46,205 nucleotides of DNA from Prevotella sp. UBA1705 (GCA_002317385.1 DCJH01000011.1:10333-56537); one strand, 5' to 3'. Shown: positions 1-8,253, counted from the stretch's first letter. Notes: generated by a model from the sequence alone, not told the origin. Translations and numbers: made by a program.

Positions 1-82
1 ATATATTTATTTCTAAGATAAGTCACCCTGAAAAAGATGATGAAATAAAAACTGAACCGCTTTGTCGAGTTTTTATCGGGTG

Positions 83-90
83 CAAATGTA
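83..90 (-). promoter_or_regulatory. -7 box TACATTTG for a gene left of the window
   Basis: Read on the minus strand, positions 90 to 83 match the Bacteroidetes -7 consensus TAnnTTTG. No minus-strand ATG occurs in bases 1-60, so any gene it drives would start beyond the left edge. No -33 box is evident, so this rests on one 8-bp match. Confidence 0.35.
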
Positions 91-125
91 CGAAAAACCG
101 ACGGAAACTCTTGAGTTTTCGCCGG
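91..125 (-). terminator. Intrinsic terminator of the CCA-adding enzyme gene
   Basis: Arms 98-110 and 113-125 are inverted repeats with two imperfect pairs. On the minus strand the hairpin is followed by TTTTTCG. It lies 25 bases past the stop codon of the gene ending at 150. Confidence 0.6.
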
Positions 126-149
126 CTTTTTAACATACGTTTTTACTTT

Positions 150-1673
150 TTAGCACAACCCCATTTCCTTGGCTTTTTTCATCAGCAGCTGCATGAGGGG
201 CTCACGCTCGTTGGGCACTTTGTTGTCGAGCACCGCGTCCTTGAGGGTCTGTTTGAGTGTGCCCACCTCGCGCGAGGGCTTCAGATGGAACATCTCCATG
301 ATCTCATTACCGTCGATGACGGGCTGCAGCAGGCGCTTGAAATCCTTTTCCTGCAGGTCGGAAATCTTCTCGCGCACGAGCCTGAAGTTCTCCAAGAACC
401 GCTCTTTCTTTACCCGATTCTTGCTCGTGATGTCGGCCTCGCAGAGCATCATCAGGTCGTCCACGTCGTCGTCTGCGTCGCTCACCAATCGGCGCACGGC
501 GCTGTCGGTCACCTCTTCGTCTGCAATGCCTATGGGGCGCATGTGTAGGTCTACCAGCTTCTGCACATACTTCATCTTCGAGTCCATGGGCAGTTTGATG
601 CGGCGGAATATGGTAGGCACCATCTTGGCCCCTATATAATTATGGTTGTGGAAGGTCCAGCCCAGGGCGTTGTCCCATCGTTTGGTGCGTGCCTTGCCGA
701 TGTCGTGGAGCAGTGTGGCCCAGCGCAGCCACAGTTTGTGCTCGCTGATGCGGTCTATCTCGGCCTGGCAGGCCAGGGCCTCGCTGCTCTCGGGGTCGAG
801 CTGAGGCAGTTTCTCGGCCAGTTCGGCGAGTCTTTGCTTCTGCGCCCGGCACAGATTGTCTACCACTTCGAGCGTGTGGTAGAAGTTGTTCTTATGGGCA
901 CGGCCGTTGCGAGTCTCCACCAAATCGAGGGCTGAGAGCTCCGGCAGGATGAGTTTGAGCAGTCCGCTGCGCTGCAAATCCACAAAGCCGCGACTGGGTT
1001 GGTCGGTCAACATAATCTTGTTGAGTTCCTCCTCGATGCGCTCGCCGCTGATGATGTTGATGCGCTCGGCATTGCGCTCCAGTGCCTCGAAAGTCTCATC
1101 CTCGATGTAGAACTTGAGTTGGGCGGCAAATCTCACGCATCGCAGCATGCGCAGGGGGTCGTCGGAGAAGGTGATGTCGGGGTCTAAGGGCGTACGGATG
1201 ATGCCGTCTTCCATGTCGGCAATGCCGTCGAAGGGGTCTACCAGCTCGCCAAAGCGGTCGTGGTTGAGGCATACGGCCATGGCGTTGATGGTGAAATCGC
1301 GGCGGTTCTGGTCGTCTTCGAGGGTGCCGTCTTCCACGTGAGGCTTACGGCTGTCGTGGCTGTAGCTCTCCTTGCGGGCGCCCACAAACTCCACTTCCAC
1401 CCCGCGATATTTCACCTGGGCGGTGCCGAAGTTGCGGAACACCGACAGGTAGGCTTTGCCACCGAGCATCTCCTTGAGCCGCGAGGCCACCTTGATGCCA
1501 CTGCCCACCACCACCACGTCGATGTCGTTGGACGGGCGTTCGAGAAACAGGTCGCGCACATATCCGCCCACCACATAGCATTCCTGCCCGAGGCTGTCGG
1601 CTGCTTCCGAGATTTTGTGAAATATGTCTTTATCGAGGAGTTTTGCCAAATCGGCATCGCTGAGTTGTCGCAT
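150..1673 (-). CDS. cca: CCA tRNA nucleotidyltransferase with HD domain
   Basis: This 507-residue protein belongs to the class II poly(A) polymerase/CCA-adding family, which builds or repairs the 3' CCA end of tRNAs in the cytoplasm. The N-terminal nucleotidyltransferase domain has GGYVRD at 36-41 and NDID at 49-52, whose two aspartates bind the catalytic metals. RRDFTINAM follows at about 124-132, as expected for the family. An HD phosphohydrolase domain follows, with H266 and the LLHDIGKA motif at 321-328 (H323, D324). The length suits the bacterial form with an HD domain. The ATG at 1673 lies about 30 bases after a good -7 box, which supports this start. It is divergent from the lipoprotein gene at 1772 and has its own terminator. 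Whether it adds all of CCA or only part cannot be told here. Confidence 0.95.
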   Translation of the reverse strand: MRQLSDADLAKLLDKDIFHKISEAADSLGQECYVVGGYVRDLFLERPSNDIDVVVVGSGIKVASRLKEMLGGKAYLSVFRNFGTAQVKYRGVEVEFVGARKESYSHDSRKPHVEDGTLEDDQNRRDFTINAMAVCLNHDRFGELVDPFDGIADMEDGIIRTPLDPDITFSDDPLRMLRCVRFAAQLKFYIEDETFEALERNAERINIISGERIEEELNKIMLTDQPSRGFVDLQRSGLLKLILPELSALDLVETRNGRAHKNNFYHTLEVVDNLCRAQKQRLAELAEKLPQLDPESSEALACQAEIDRISEHKLWLRWATLLHDIGKARTKRWDNALGWTFHNHNYIGAKMVPTIFRRIKLPMDSKMKYVQKLVDLHMRPIGIADEEVTDSAVRRLVSDADDDVDDLMMLCEADITSKNRVKKERFLENFRLVREKISDLQEKDFKRLLQPVIDGNEIMEMFHLKPSREVGTLKQTLKDAVLDNKVPNEREPLMQLLMKKAKEMGLC

Positions 1674-1704
1674 GTTAATCCTTATTCAATTTCAAATCAA
1701 TATG

Positions 1705-1712
1705 CAAAGGTA
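1705..1712 (-). promoter_or_regulatory. -7 box TACCTTTG of cca
   Basis: The minus strand reads TACCTTTG, a full match to TAnnTTTG, 31 bases before the ATG at 1673. No clear -33 TTTG is seen. It faces a plus-strand promoter about 45 bp away. Confidence 0.6.
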
Positions 1713-1755
1713 CAAAAAAGATTGCAGACAGGCCGTGGTCTCAGACTTTTTTCAT

Positions 1756-1763
1756 TATCTTTG
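1756..1763 (+). promoter_or_regulatory. -7 box TATCTTTG of the small lipoprotein gene
   Basis: TATCTTTG ends at 1763, only 5 to 8 bases before the candidate ATGs at 1769 and 1772. Transcription would start about at the start codon, giving a leaderless or near-leaderless mRNA. The GTG at 1763 is part of the box and is therefore not the start. Confidence 0.6.
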
Positions 1764-1771
1764 TGGCCATG

Positions 1772-2173
1772 ATGCACAAAATGTTACCCTTGTTCGTGGC
1801 TCTTCTGCTGGCTTCATGCCAGCCCACCGCAGACCAGAAGGCCGCTCCGCTCATGCAGCGCATAGACTCTCTCTACCAGCAAAAGCAGTATGCACAGACG
1901 CTTCAGGCCATCCAGCAGCTGCGTGCGCAGCATCCCAAGGCCGTGGAGTCGCGCAAACGGGCGCTCAAGATATGGCAGGAGGCTTCGTTGCTCATGACCC
2001 AGGACGAAATAGGCAAGACCGACTCGGCCCTGCAGTCCACCATCTTGGCTTACAACCGGGCATCGTCTTTCGGTGAGAAAAACCGGTTGCGCGTGCGCCG
2101 CGACTCGCTTCAGGTGCGCTATGATGCTCTCTGCGGCACCGTGAGAGTCATCCATAAGCGGCAGAAGGAATAG
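1772..2173 (+). CDS. Small secreted lipoprotein, function unknown
   Basis: The product has 133 residues from ATG 1772; ATG 1769 would add one methionine. A hydrophobic signal (MLPLFVALLLASC) ends in a lipobox with Cys16, so a lipid-anchored periplasmic or outer-membrane lipoprotein is expected. The mature part is hydrophilic and helical, rich in Q, R and A (LYQQKQYAQTLQAIQQL, about 30-46), and resembles a short TPR-like or coiled-coil helix pair. I do not recognise a named family. The upstream GTG in the same frame overlaps the -7 box and is rejected as a start. The gene stands alone: divergent from cca and followed by a 586-bp gap with a repeat array. Confidence 0.75.
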   Translation: MHKMLPLFVALLLASCQPTADQKAAPLMQRIDSLYQQKQYAQTLQAIQQLRAQHPKAVESRKRALKIWQEASLLMTQDEIGKTDSALQSTILAYNRASSFGEKNRLRVRRDSLQVRYDALCGTVRVIHKRQKE

Positions 2174-2295
2174 GCGGTTTTGTCCTGTTTATTCATAGTT
2201 TTTAATGGTTCAGATAGGTTTTCGTTGAGCAAGAAATAGCTTTTGCCGATGATGTTTCGTCCAATTTTTGAAGCCGTTTCGTAGAGACTCTACTG

Positions 2296-2444
2296 CGAAA
2301 AGGCCCTTTTCGTGAGTCTATTTCTATCTTTCAGGCCTGCCGCGAGGGGCTTTTCGCCTTGCGAAAAGGTATTTATCGTGGTGCGATAAGGCCTTTATCG
2401 TAAGACGATTAGGTAGTTATCGCCAAACAAATAGATAGCTATTG
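2296..2444. repeat. Array A of 17-bp palindromes at 22-bp period (6-7 units)
   Basis: Units start at 2296, 2318, 2340, 2362, 2384 and 2406, exactly 22 bp apart. A weaker seventh, itself an imperfect palindrome, starts at 2428. The best units are CGAAAAGGCCCTTTTCG (2296), CGAAAAGGTATTTATCG (2362), CGATAAGGCCTTTATCG (2384) and CGATTAGGTAGTTATCG (2406). Each is 17 bp with a 5-bp variable spacer. The units at 2318 and 2340 are degenerate but in phase. The same design recurs at four other loci in the window. Confidence 0.85.
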
Positions 2445-2719
2445 TTGATAAACGGCTGATTAATAGTCTTTTTGCCAATCCCTCTTGTTTTCTCGATTTT
2501 TGCCTCCATCTTGGGCCGTGGGAGGGAGATGGCGGTGTTTGAAGTCGTTGGTTCAAACTATTTCATCATGAATTTCATGCCATGTGACATGCTGATGGAG
2601 CGTGCCGGAAGCCTCGGTAGAGATGCCACGAGGGTTGATGGTCTGGGGGATATCGGGCCGTTGCAACGATAAAAGCATGATATAAAATAAGGTGTAGCCG
2701 CTAAATTTCGCTTCTACTG

Positions 2720-2751
2720 TTGGTCATTTACAATTAAATTAGCTAACTTTG
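2720..2751 (+). promoter_or_regulatory. Promoter of the DUF1599 gene (TTG, N21, TAACTTTG)
   Basis: A -33-like TTG at 2720-2722 is followed after 21 bases by the -7 box TAACTTTG at 2744-2751. The ATG at 2760 is 8 bases after the box, so the leader would be about 0-4 nt. Confidence 0.65.
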
Positions 2752-2759
2752 CATCTGTT

Positions 2760-3302
2760 ATGTCAGAAATAAACACAGATCAGCAGTTCAAGGACGTGAT
2801 GGCCGAATGCCGTGAGCTCTTCGCCAAGAAGCTCCACGACTACGGGGCTTCGTGGCGCATCCTGCGCCCGTCGTCGCTCACCGACCAGCTTTTTATCAAG
2901 GCCAAGCGCATCCGTTCGCTGGAAATCACCGGGCAATCGCTGGTGGGCGAGGGCATCAGACCTGAGTTTGTGGCCCTCATCAACTATGGTATCGTGGGGC
3001 TGATTCAGCTTGAAAAAGGTTTCACCGATAGCGTGGACCTCACGGCCGACGAGGCCTTGGCACTCTACGACGACCATGCCCGCGAGGCCTACGAGCTGAT
3101 GGTGAAGAAGAATCACGATTACGGCGAGGCATGGCGGGCCATGCGTGTGAGTAGCTACACCGACTTTATTCTGACCAAGATACAGCGCGTGAAAGAGCTG
3201 GAGGATATCCAAGGTGCCGCCTTGGTGTCTGAAGGGGTGGACGCCAACTACATGGACATCATCAATTATGCCGTGTTTGGGGCCATCCGCCTGAAGTCGT
3301 GA
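2760..3302 (+). CDS. DUF1599 domain protein (two tandem copies)
   Basis: The 180-residue protein is an internal duplication. Residues about 8-80 and 100-178 both follow the pattern KKxxDYGxxWRxxRxSSxTDxxxxKxxRxxxLE, ending in a conserved INYxxxGxIxL segment. This is the DUF1599 pattern, known mainly from Bacteroidetes; its biochemical function is not established. The conserved K, D, W and R residues and the helical arrangement suggest a small all-helical ligand-binding or nucleotide-related domain, but this is inference. The gene heads a plus-strand block with a DoxX-like protein and tpiA, an order I recall as conserved in Bacteroidetes. The ATG sits just after the -7 box. Confidence 0.85.
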   Translation: MSEINTDQQFKDVMAECRELFAKKLHDYGASWRILRPSSLTDQLFIKAKRIRSLEITGQSLVGEGIRPEFVALINYGIVGLIQLEKGFTDSVDLTADEALALYDDHAREAYELMVKKNHDYGEAWRAMRVSSYTDFILTKIQRVKELEDIQGAALVSEGVDANYMDIINYAVFGAIRLKS

Positions 3303-3359
3303 GCCTATGTTGAACGATGGATTTCAGGATCAGCAATCAGGTTTTTGAGTAGATTTTAG

Positions 3360-4781
3360 ATGTTGCAAGAGGATAAACCCACAGCCCAGACCCATGTTCA
3401 GGGGAACGACGCGGCCCAGCCGAAGCAGACTTCCACGGCCCGCTCGAGCCGGCGTGCCTTGGAGTTGGGGTGGGGCATGCGCCTCGTGACCAACCTCTGC
3501 CGGCTGCTGCTCGGCGTGACCTTCGTGTTTTCGGGCTATGCCAAGGCCATCGACCCGCTGGGCACGCAGTATAAGTTGCAGGATTACCTCGGAGCGCTGG
3601 GGCTGCAGGCCTATGCCCCCGACGTACTGACGCTCAGCCTCTCGGTGCTGTTGTCGGCCTTTGAGTTTGCTCTCGGCATCTTCATCTTGTTTGCCATCCG
3701 CCGCCGACTGGTGTCGAAACTGGCCTTGGCACTGATGGTCTGCATGACGCTCATCACCGTTTGGGTGGCCGCTGCCAACCCTGTGAGCGACTGTGGATGC
3801 TTTGGCGACGCCATCAAGCTGACCAACGGGCAGACGCTTGTGAAGAACCTGGTGCTGCTGTTGTGTGCCTTTGTGCTGTGGAAGTGGCCGCTGGGCATGT
3901 ATCGTTTCATCTCGCGGTCTAACCAGTGGATAGCCATCAACTTCACCATCCTGTTCATCCTGCTCACCAGCGCCTACTGCCTCTATCGACTCCCCATATT
4001 TGACTTCCGCCCCTATCACGTGGGGGCCAATATCCCCAAGGGCATGGAGATACCCGCGGGAGCACCCCAGCCGCAGTTTGAGACGACCTTTGTGATGGAG
4101 AAAAACGGCGTGCGCAAGGAGTTTTCCTTGGAGAACTATCCCGACTCCACGTGGCAGTTCATCGACTCGAAGACCGTGCAGACCAAGGCAGGATATGTTC
4201 CTCCCATCCACGATTTCTCCATACAGCGCGCCGAGGGCGACGACATCACCGAGGAAGTGCTTAGCCGCAAGGGCTACACCTTCCTGCTCATCTCCACCCA
4301 TCTCGGCGTGGCCGACGACTCAAACTTCGGAGATATAGACCAGATCTACGAGTATGCGCAGCAGGAGAATATTCCATTCTACTGCCTCACCGCATCTACC
4401 GAGAAGGAAATACAGCATTGGGAGGATATCACCGGGGCCGAATACCCCTTCTATCTCACCGATGAGACCACGCTCAAGACCATCATCCGCAGCAATCCGG
4501 GCCTGCTGCTGCTCAAGAACGGAACCATCATCCGCAAGTGGAGCCACAATAATCTGCCCAGCAGTGAGGAGCTGAAGGATCGGCTCGACCGGCTCCCCAT
4601 CGGACAGATGCCCGAGGATTCGGTGGCGAAGACCATCACACAGGTGGTGCTCTGGTTCTTCCTGCCCCTCATATTGCTCACGCTCGCCGACCGCACATGG
4701 GCCTGGAGCCAGGTGGTGAGACGCAAGACGCGACTGCTCCGCATCCGCAAAGAGCGGAGGAGCAAGGCCGAAAACGAATAA
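3360..4781 (+). CDS. DoxX/MauE-type membrane protein with thioredoxin-like C-terminal region
   Basis: This 473-residue inner-membrane protein has two parts. Residues about 35-230 hold several hydrophobic helices and the signature PVSDCGCFGDA near 140-150, typical of the DoxX/MauE group; the CxC is a likely redox pair. Residues about 300-420 look thioredoxin-like (YTFLLISTHLG, later PFYLTDETTL and PGLLLLKNGTIIRKW), but no CxxC is seen, so this region may be a non-catalytic fold. A last hydrophobic segment near 435-450 is followed by a basic tail. Bacteroides homologues are annotated as the BT_3928 family of unknown role. It follows the DUF1599 gene by 57 bp and precedes tpiA by 37 bp, so co-transcription is likely. 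A role in envelope redox homeostasis is inference. Confidence 0.85.
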   Translation: MLQEDKPTAQTHVQGNDAAQPKQTSTARSSRRALELGWGMRLVTNLCRLLLGVTFVFSGYAKAIDPLGTQYKLQDYLGALGLQAYAPDVLTLSLSVLLSAFEFALGIFILFAIRRRLVSKLALALMVCMTLITVWVAAANPVSDCGCFGDAIKLTNGQTLVKNLVLLLCAFVLWKWPLGMYRFISRSNQWIAINFTILFILLTSAYCLYRLPIFDFRPYHVGANIPKGMEIPAGAPQPQFETTFVMEKNGVRKEFSLENYPDSTWQFIDSKTVQTKAGYVPPIHDFSIQRAEGDDITEEVLSRKGYTFLLISTHLGVADDSNFGDIDQIYEYAQQENIPFYCLTASTEKEIQHWEDITGAEYPFYLTDETTLKTIIRSNPGLLLLKNGTIIRKWSHNNLPSSEELKDRLDRLPIGQMPEDSVAKTITQVVLWFFLPLILLTLADRTWAWSQVVRRKTRLLRIRKERRSKAENE

Positions 4782-4818
4782 GATTATCACGATTATCAAC
4801 TTTTAATAGTAATTAGTT

Positions 4819-5580
4819 ATGAGAAAGAAAATTGTAGCAGGTAACTGGAAAATGAACGAGAACCTGCAGGAAGGTTTAGCTTTGGCTAAGGAAATCAACG
4901 ACGCTCTGGTGGCCGACAAGCCCAACTGCGGTGTTGTGATCTGCACTCCTTTCATCCATTTGGCCAAGGTGGCCGACCTGCTCGACCAGAATGTGGTTGC
5001 CCTGGGCGCAGAAAACTGTGCCGACAAGGAGAAGGGCGCCTATACAGGCGAGGTTTCTGCTGCTATGGTTAAGTCTACCGGTGCACAGTATGTTATCCTC
5101 GGCCACTCTGAGCGCCGCCAGTACTATGGCGAGACAGCCGCTATCCTGAAGGAGAAAGTGGAGTTGGCATTGGCCAATGACCTGAAGGTGATCTTCTGCT
5201 GCGGTGAGACTCTCGAGGAGCGCGAGGCCGAGAAGCAGAACGAAGTGGTGAAGGCCGAGCTCGAAGGCTCTGTGTTCCATCTCTCTGCAGAGGCTTGGAA
5301 GAACATCGTTCTGGCTTACGAGCCGATCTGGGCCATTGGTACAGGCAAGACTGCTACATCCGATCAGGCAGAGGAAATGCTGGCTTATATCCGCTCTATC
5401 GTAGCCGAGAAGTATGGCCAGGAGGCAGCCGAGGATACCACAATCCTCTATGGCGGCAGCTGCAATGCCAAGAATGCATCTGAACTTTTCGCTAAGCCCG
5501 ACATTGATGGCGGTCTCATTGGTGGTGCCTCGCTCAAGGCAGCCGACTTCAAGGCCATCATCGACGCTTGGAAGAAGTAA
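4819..5580 (+). CDS. tpiA: Triose-phosphate isomerase
   Basis: The protein has 253 residues, the normal length for a TIM barrel. It interconverts dihydroxyacetone phosphate and glyceraldehyde 3-phosphate in glycolysis, in the cytoplasm. The key residues are present: N9 and K11 in GNWKMN, H96 in ILGHSERR, E168 in AYEPIWAIGTGKT (the general base, followed by the flexible phosphate-gripping loop), and the C-terminal phosphate-binding YGGSC and GGLIGGASL segments. The start is unambiguous because the protein begins directly with the first beta strand. No promoter is seen in the 37-bp gap upstream, so it probably belongs to the operon beginning at 2760. A structured gap follows. Confidence 0.97.
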   Translation: MRKKIVAGNWKMNENLQEGLALAKEINDALVADKPNCGVVICTPFIHLAKVADLLDQNVVALGAENCADKEKGAYTGEVSAAMVKSTGAQYVILGHSERRQYYGETAAILKEKVELALANDLKVIFCCGETLEEREAEKQNEVVKAELEGSVFHLSAEAWKNIVLAYEPIWAIGTGKTATSDQAEEMLAYIRSIVAEKYGQEAAEDTTILYGGSCNAKNASELFAKPDIDGGLIGGASLKAADFKAIIDAWKK

Positions 5581-5594
5581 TCCAATAACTATGA

Positions 5595-5688
5595 TCATTG
5601 GACCTCGGGGCTTGGCCCGAAGGCGCTCATGCTTGGGCCGAAAAGTGCCCAGGTGGGATGCGCGGGGTAGGGGTTCGAGGTCCAATGA
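5595..5688. repeat. Hairpin element between tpiA and the SPOR gene
   Basis: A perfect 13-bp inverted repeat (5595-5607 against 5676-5688, left arm TCATTGGACCTCG) encloses 68 GC-rich bases. Inside, CTTGGCCCGAA and CTTGGGCCGAA recur as near direct repeats whose GGCCC and GGGCC can pair. No T run follows, so it is not a standard terminator. It could be a structured RNA, an mRNA processing or stability element, or a small inserted repeat. Confidence 0.55.
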
Positions 5689-5755
5689 ACTCAACTGTTC
5701 AGACATTGACCATGTTTGCCACGGTTAAAACTCAAGGTTTATAGTCAACATCTCA

Positions 5756-6526
5756 ATGAATACAAAGAAATTCGTCGTATTATTCGTCACGGCTCTGAGC
5801 TGCTCGGGCATGGCCCAGGCACAGACCTATACCGACCATCTGCAGAAGAGCAAGAATGGTAAAGGCAAGGTGGTGATCACTCAGAGCAAGGAAATAGACG
5901 AACTTGTCAATGGCAAGGCATCGGCCCAGCAGAAGAATGTTGTCCCGACGAAGCCTGCTACCAAGGACAATCAGGCTCCCGCTCCAGCCGCTAAGAAGCC
6001 GGCTGTGGATGCTGCAACTGCGGCTAAGACACCACAGGATGTCGTGAAGACCCGTGAGCAGAACCCGCAGGAGCAGATGCGCCAGACCGACAACGACAGT
6101 GCGAAGGCCCACGAGGCTGAGAAAGCAGAGGATGCACGCAGGGCTGCGGAAGCTCGCCGACGTGCTGAAAACAAGAGCCGGGAGGCAGAAAAGACTGATG
6201 CTGAGGATGGCGAAATGAACATTCCGACCGTCGACATGCGCAAGAAGGTGATGCGCGGAAGTAGAAAGGTGACCGGTTATCGCGTGCAGGCATACGCTGG
6301 AGGAAACACGCGGAACGACCGCCAACGTGCTCAGCAGATTGGCAATGCCATCAAGATGCGGTTCCCCGACCAGCCCGTCTATGTGCATTTCTATTCTCCA
6401 CGATGGATCTGCAGGGTGGGCAACTTCCGGAGTTACCAGGAGGCTAAGCGGGTTTTGAACCAGGTTAAGGCTATGGGCTACCGCTCGGCAACTATCGTTT
6501 CCGGCAAAATCACCGTACAATATTAA
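5756..6526 (+). CDS. Secreted SPOR-domain protein
   Basis: The 256-residue protein starts with a signal peptide (KFVVLFVTALSCSGMAQAQ, cleavage near residue 23), so it works in the periplasm or at the outer membrane. The middle (about 60-150) is low-complexity, rich in A, K, E, P and Q with a run of charged heptads (AHEAEKAEDARRAAEARRRAENK), probably a flexible or coiled spacer. Residues about 178-256 form a SPOR domain (GYRVQAYAGGNTR, RWICRVGNFRSYQEA, GYRSATIVSGKITV), which in known members binds glycan strands lacking stem peptides at division septa. Position after tpiA and before folE is typical of the Bacteroidetes block. Function beyond peptidoglycan binding is unknown. Confidence 0.88.
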   Translation: MNTKKFVVLFVTALSCSGMAQAQTYTDHLQKSKNGKGKVVITQSKEIDELVNGKASAQQKNVVPTKPATKDNQAPAPAAKKPAVDAATAAKTPQDVVKTREQNPQEQMRQTDNDSAKAHEAEKAEDARRAAEARRRAENKSREAEKTDAEDGEMNIPTVDMRKKVMRGSRKVTGYRVQAYAGGNTRNDRQRAQQIGNAIKMRFPDQPVYVHFYSPRWICRVGNFRSYQEAKRVLNQVKAMGYRSATIVSGKITVQY

Positions 6527-6530
6527 GGTA

Positions 6531-6551
6531 GGGCTGCCTGTAAGGCAGCCC
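6531..6551 (+). other. Small hairpin between the SPOR gene and folE
   Basis: GGGCTGCC and GGCAGCCC pair over 8 bp around the loop TGTAA, directly after the SPOR stop codon. No T run follows, so it may be an mRNA-stabilising 3' hairpin or partial attenuator rather than a terminator. Confidence 0.45.
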
Positions 6552-6591
6552 CATCATCACATCTAATACTTTTAAATTACTACATACAAGA

Positions 6592-7173
6592 ATGAATCCT
6601 GAATCAGAATTTCGCGACGGACTGGAGGAATTGGCCGCTCATTATAAGGAAATATTGAAACTGTTGGGTGAGGATCCCGACCGCGAAGGTCTACAGAAGA
6701 CACCCATGCGCGTGGCCAAGGCCATGCAGGTGCTCACCCGGGGCTACACGCAGGATGCCCACAAAGTGTTGACCGACGCCCTGTTTAAAGAGGAATACAG
6801 TCAGATGGTCATCGTGAAGGACATCGATTTCTACTCGATGTGCGAGCATCACATGTTGCCATTCTATGGCAAGGTGCACGTGGCCTATATCCCCAATGGC
6901 TATATCACTGGCCTGAGCAAGATTGCACGCGTGGTGGATATCTTCTCCCACCGACTGCAAGTGCAGGAGCGTCTCACCCAGCAAATTAAGGATTGCATAC
7001 AGGAAACGCTCAAACCATTGGGCGTGATGGTTGTGATCGAGGCCCAGCACATGTGTATGCAGATGCGCGGCGTGGAGAAACAAAACTCCGTAACCACCAC
7101 GTCAGACTTCAGCGGAGCCTTCAATCAAGGCACTACGCGTGAGGAATTCATGAACCTGATCAGGCAGAAATAA
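6592..7173 (+). CDS. folE: GTP cyclohydrolase I
   Basis: This 193-residue enzyme converts GTP to 7,8-dihydroneopterin triphosphate, the first step of folate (and queuosine-type deazapurine) synthesis. It should form the family's toroidal decamer in the cytoplasm. The zinc ligands are visible as C84 and H87 (SMCEHHMLPF) and C155 (HMCMQMRGV). The segment YITGLSKIARVVDIFSHRLQ at about 104-123 is the standard core signature. The ATG follows an 8-bp hairpin and an AT-rich gap. It shares the plus-strand block with tpiA and exoA; folK, another folate gene, lies 15 kb away. Confidence 0.97.
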   Translation: MNPESEFRDGLEELAAHYKEILKLLGEDPDREGLQKTPMRVAKAMQVLTRGYTQDAHKVLTDALFKEEYSQMVIVKDIDFYSMCEHHMLPFYGKVHVAYIPNGYITGLSKIARVVDIFSHRLQVQERLTQQIKDCIQETLKPLGVMVVIEAQHMCMQMRGVEKQNSVTTTSDFSGAFNQGTTREEFMNLIRQK

Positions 7174-7275
7174 TACACGTTGAGGGGCTTTGCCCAGTGC
7201 TTCCAGCCCATCAAGGGTGAGGACGAGGGCGCCCAGCCTACTCAACCATCATTTCAACCTCAAATAAGTAAACAG

Positions 7276-8079
7276 ATGAAGTTCATTTCATGGAACGTAA
7301 ACGGACTTCGGGCTTGTGTCAAGCCCAAGACCGACGATAACGGCAATGTCATCAGCAAAGGCTTTGAAGCCTATTTCAAAGAACTCGATGCCGATTTCTT
7401 CTGCATTCAGGAAACTAAGATGCAGGCCGGACAGCTCGACCTGCAGTTCGAGGGATATAAGTCGTATTGGAATTATGCCGACAAGAAAGGCTACAGCGGT
7501 ACGGCCATCTACACCAAGCACGAGCCGCTGAGCGTGGCTTACGGGCTAGGCATCGACGCTCACGACCACGAGGGTAGGGCAGTGACACTGGAGTTTCCCG
7601 ATTTCTATCTCATCACGGCCTACGTGCCCAACTCACAGGATGCCCTGGAGGGCGAGGTGAAGCCGCGCCGACTGGGCTATCGCATGCAGTGGGAAGACGA
7701 CTTCCGCGAGTACATGAAGCGCTTGGATCAGAGCAAGCCTGTCATTGTCTGCGGCGACCTGAACGTGGCCCATCAGGAGATAGACCTCAAGAATCCAAAG
7801 ACCAATCGTAACAATGCGGGGTTCACCGACGAGGAGCGTGAGAAGATGACGACACTTCTGTCAAGTGGTTTCATCGACACGTTCCGCACGCTCTATCCCG
7901 AGCAGGTGACCTATAGCTGGTGGAGTTATCGTTTCCGCGCCCGTGAGAAGAACACGGGGTGGCGCATCGACTACTTTATCACCTCGGAGCGATTGCGCGA
8001 TAAGATTGCCGACGCTAAGATTCACACGGAGGTCTTTGGCAGTGACCATTGCCCCGTAGAGCTTGATCTTGACCTCTGA
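7276..8079 (+). CDS. exoA: Exodeoxyribonuclease III / AP endonuclease
   Basis: The 267-residue protein is an Xth/ExoA-type enzyme of the exonuclease-endonuclease-phosphatase fold. It cuts DNA 5' to abasic sites and trims 3' ends in base-excision repair. Visible motifs are WNVNGLRA at the N-terminus, CIQETKMQ (metal-binding Glu), GYSGTAIYTK, GDLNVAH (catalytic Asp and Asn), TYSWWSYRFRAREKNTGWRIDYF and the C-terminal GSDHCPVELDL with the catalytic His. The frame is open upstream to a TTG at 7180, but the fold begins at MKFISWNVNGLR, so ATG 7276 is chosen. A strong terminator follows at 8121. Confidence 0.95.
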   Translation: MKFISWNVNGLRACVKPKTDDNGNVISKGFEAYFKELDADFFCIQETKMQAGQLDLQFEGYKSYWNYADKKGYSGTAIYTKHEPLSVAYGLGIDAHDHEGRAVTLEFPDFYLITAYVPNSQDALEGEVKPRRLGYRMQWEDDFREYMKRLDQSKPVIVCGDLNVAHQEIDLKNPKTNRNNAGFTDEEREKMTTLLSSGFIDTFRTLYPEQVTYSWWSYRFRAREKNTGWRIDYFITSERLRDKIADAKIHTEVFGSDHCPVELDLDL

Positions 8080-8120
8080 TAGTACGGGCCTTCTCGCCCC
8101 TTTCTTATCCTCATTTCATA

Positions 8121-8174
8121 ACCGAAAACGCAAGATTGCTCCACGATGGGGCATCCTGCGTTTTCGGTCTTTTT
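8121..8174 (+). terminator. Intrinsic terminator of exoA
   Basis: A 12-bp perfect stem (ACCGAAAACGCA at 8121-8132 against 8157-8168) is followed by CTTTTT. It also closes the upstream metabolic block. Confidence 0.8.
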
Positions 8175-8253
8175 ATGTATTCTCCTCTCTCTGCATCGTT
8201 CTCTCTATGCGGCTGCGCAGACCTGTGCCTGTCATGTCTATGCAGGCCCTTTG

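Larger units (their letters stand above)
2174..2759. other. Non-coding gap with repeat array A
   Basis: No convincing gene is seen in these 586 bases. The only ORF (2472-2672) has no promoter or recognisable protein features. The middle holds the 22-bp-period palindrome array at 2296-2444. The last 40 bases hold the promoter of the DUF1599 gene. No obvious terminator follows the lipoprotein gene. Confidence 0.7.

Noticed and set aside
2296..2444. CRISPR array reading of the phased repeats
   Set aside because: Spacers are only 5 bp, units are 17 bp and degenerate, and no cas genes are present.
2472..2672. 66-codon plus-strand ORF in the gap after the lipoprotein gene
   Set aside because: No -7 box, no recognisable protein features, unusual composition; likely chance.
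7180..7275. N-terminal extension of ExoA from a TTG at 7180
   Set aside because: The extension has no family similarity, and the conserved fold begins at ATG 7276.
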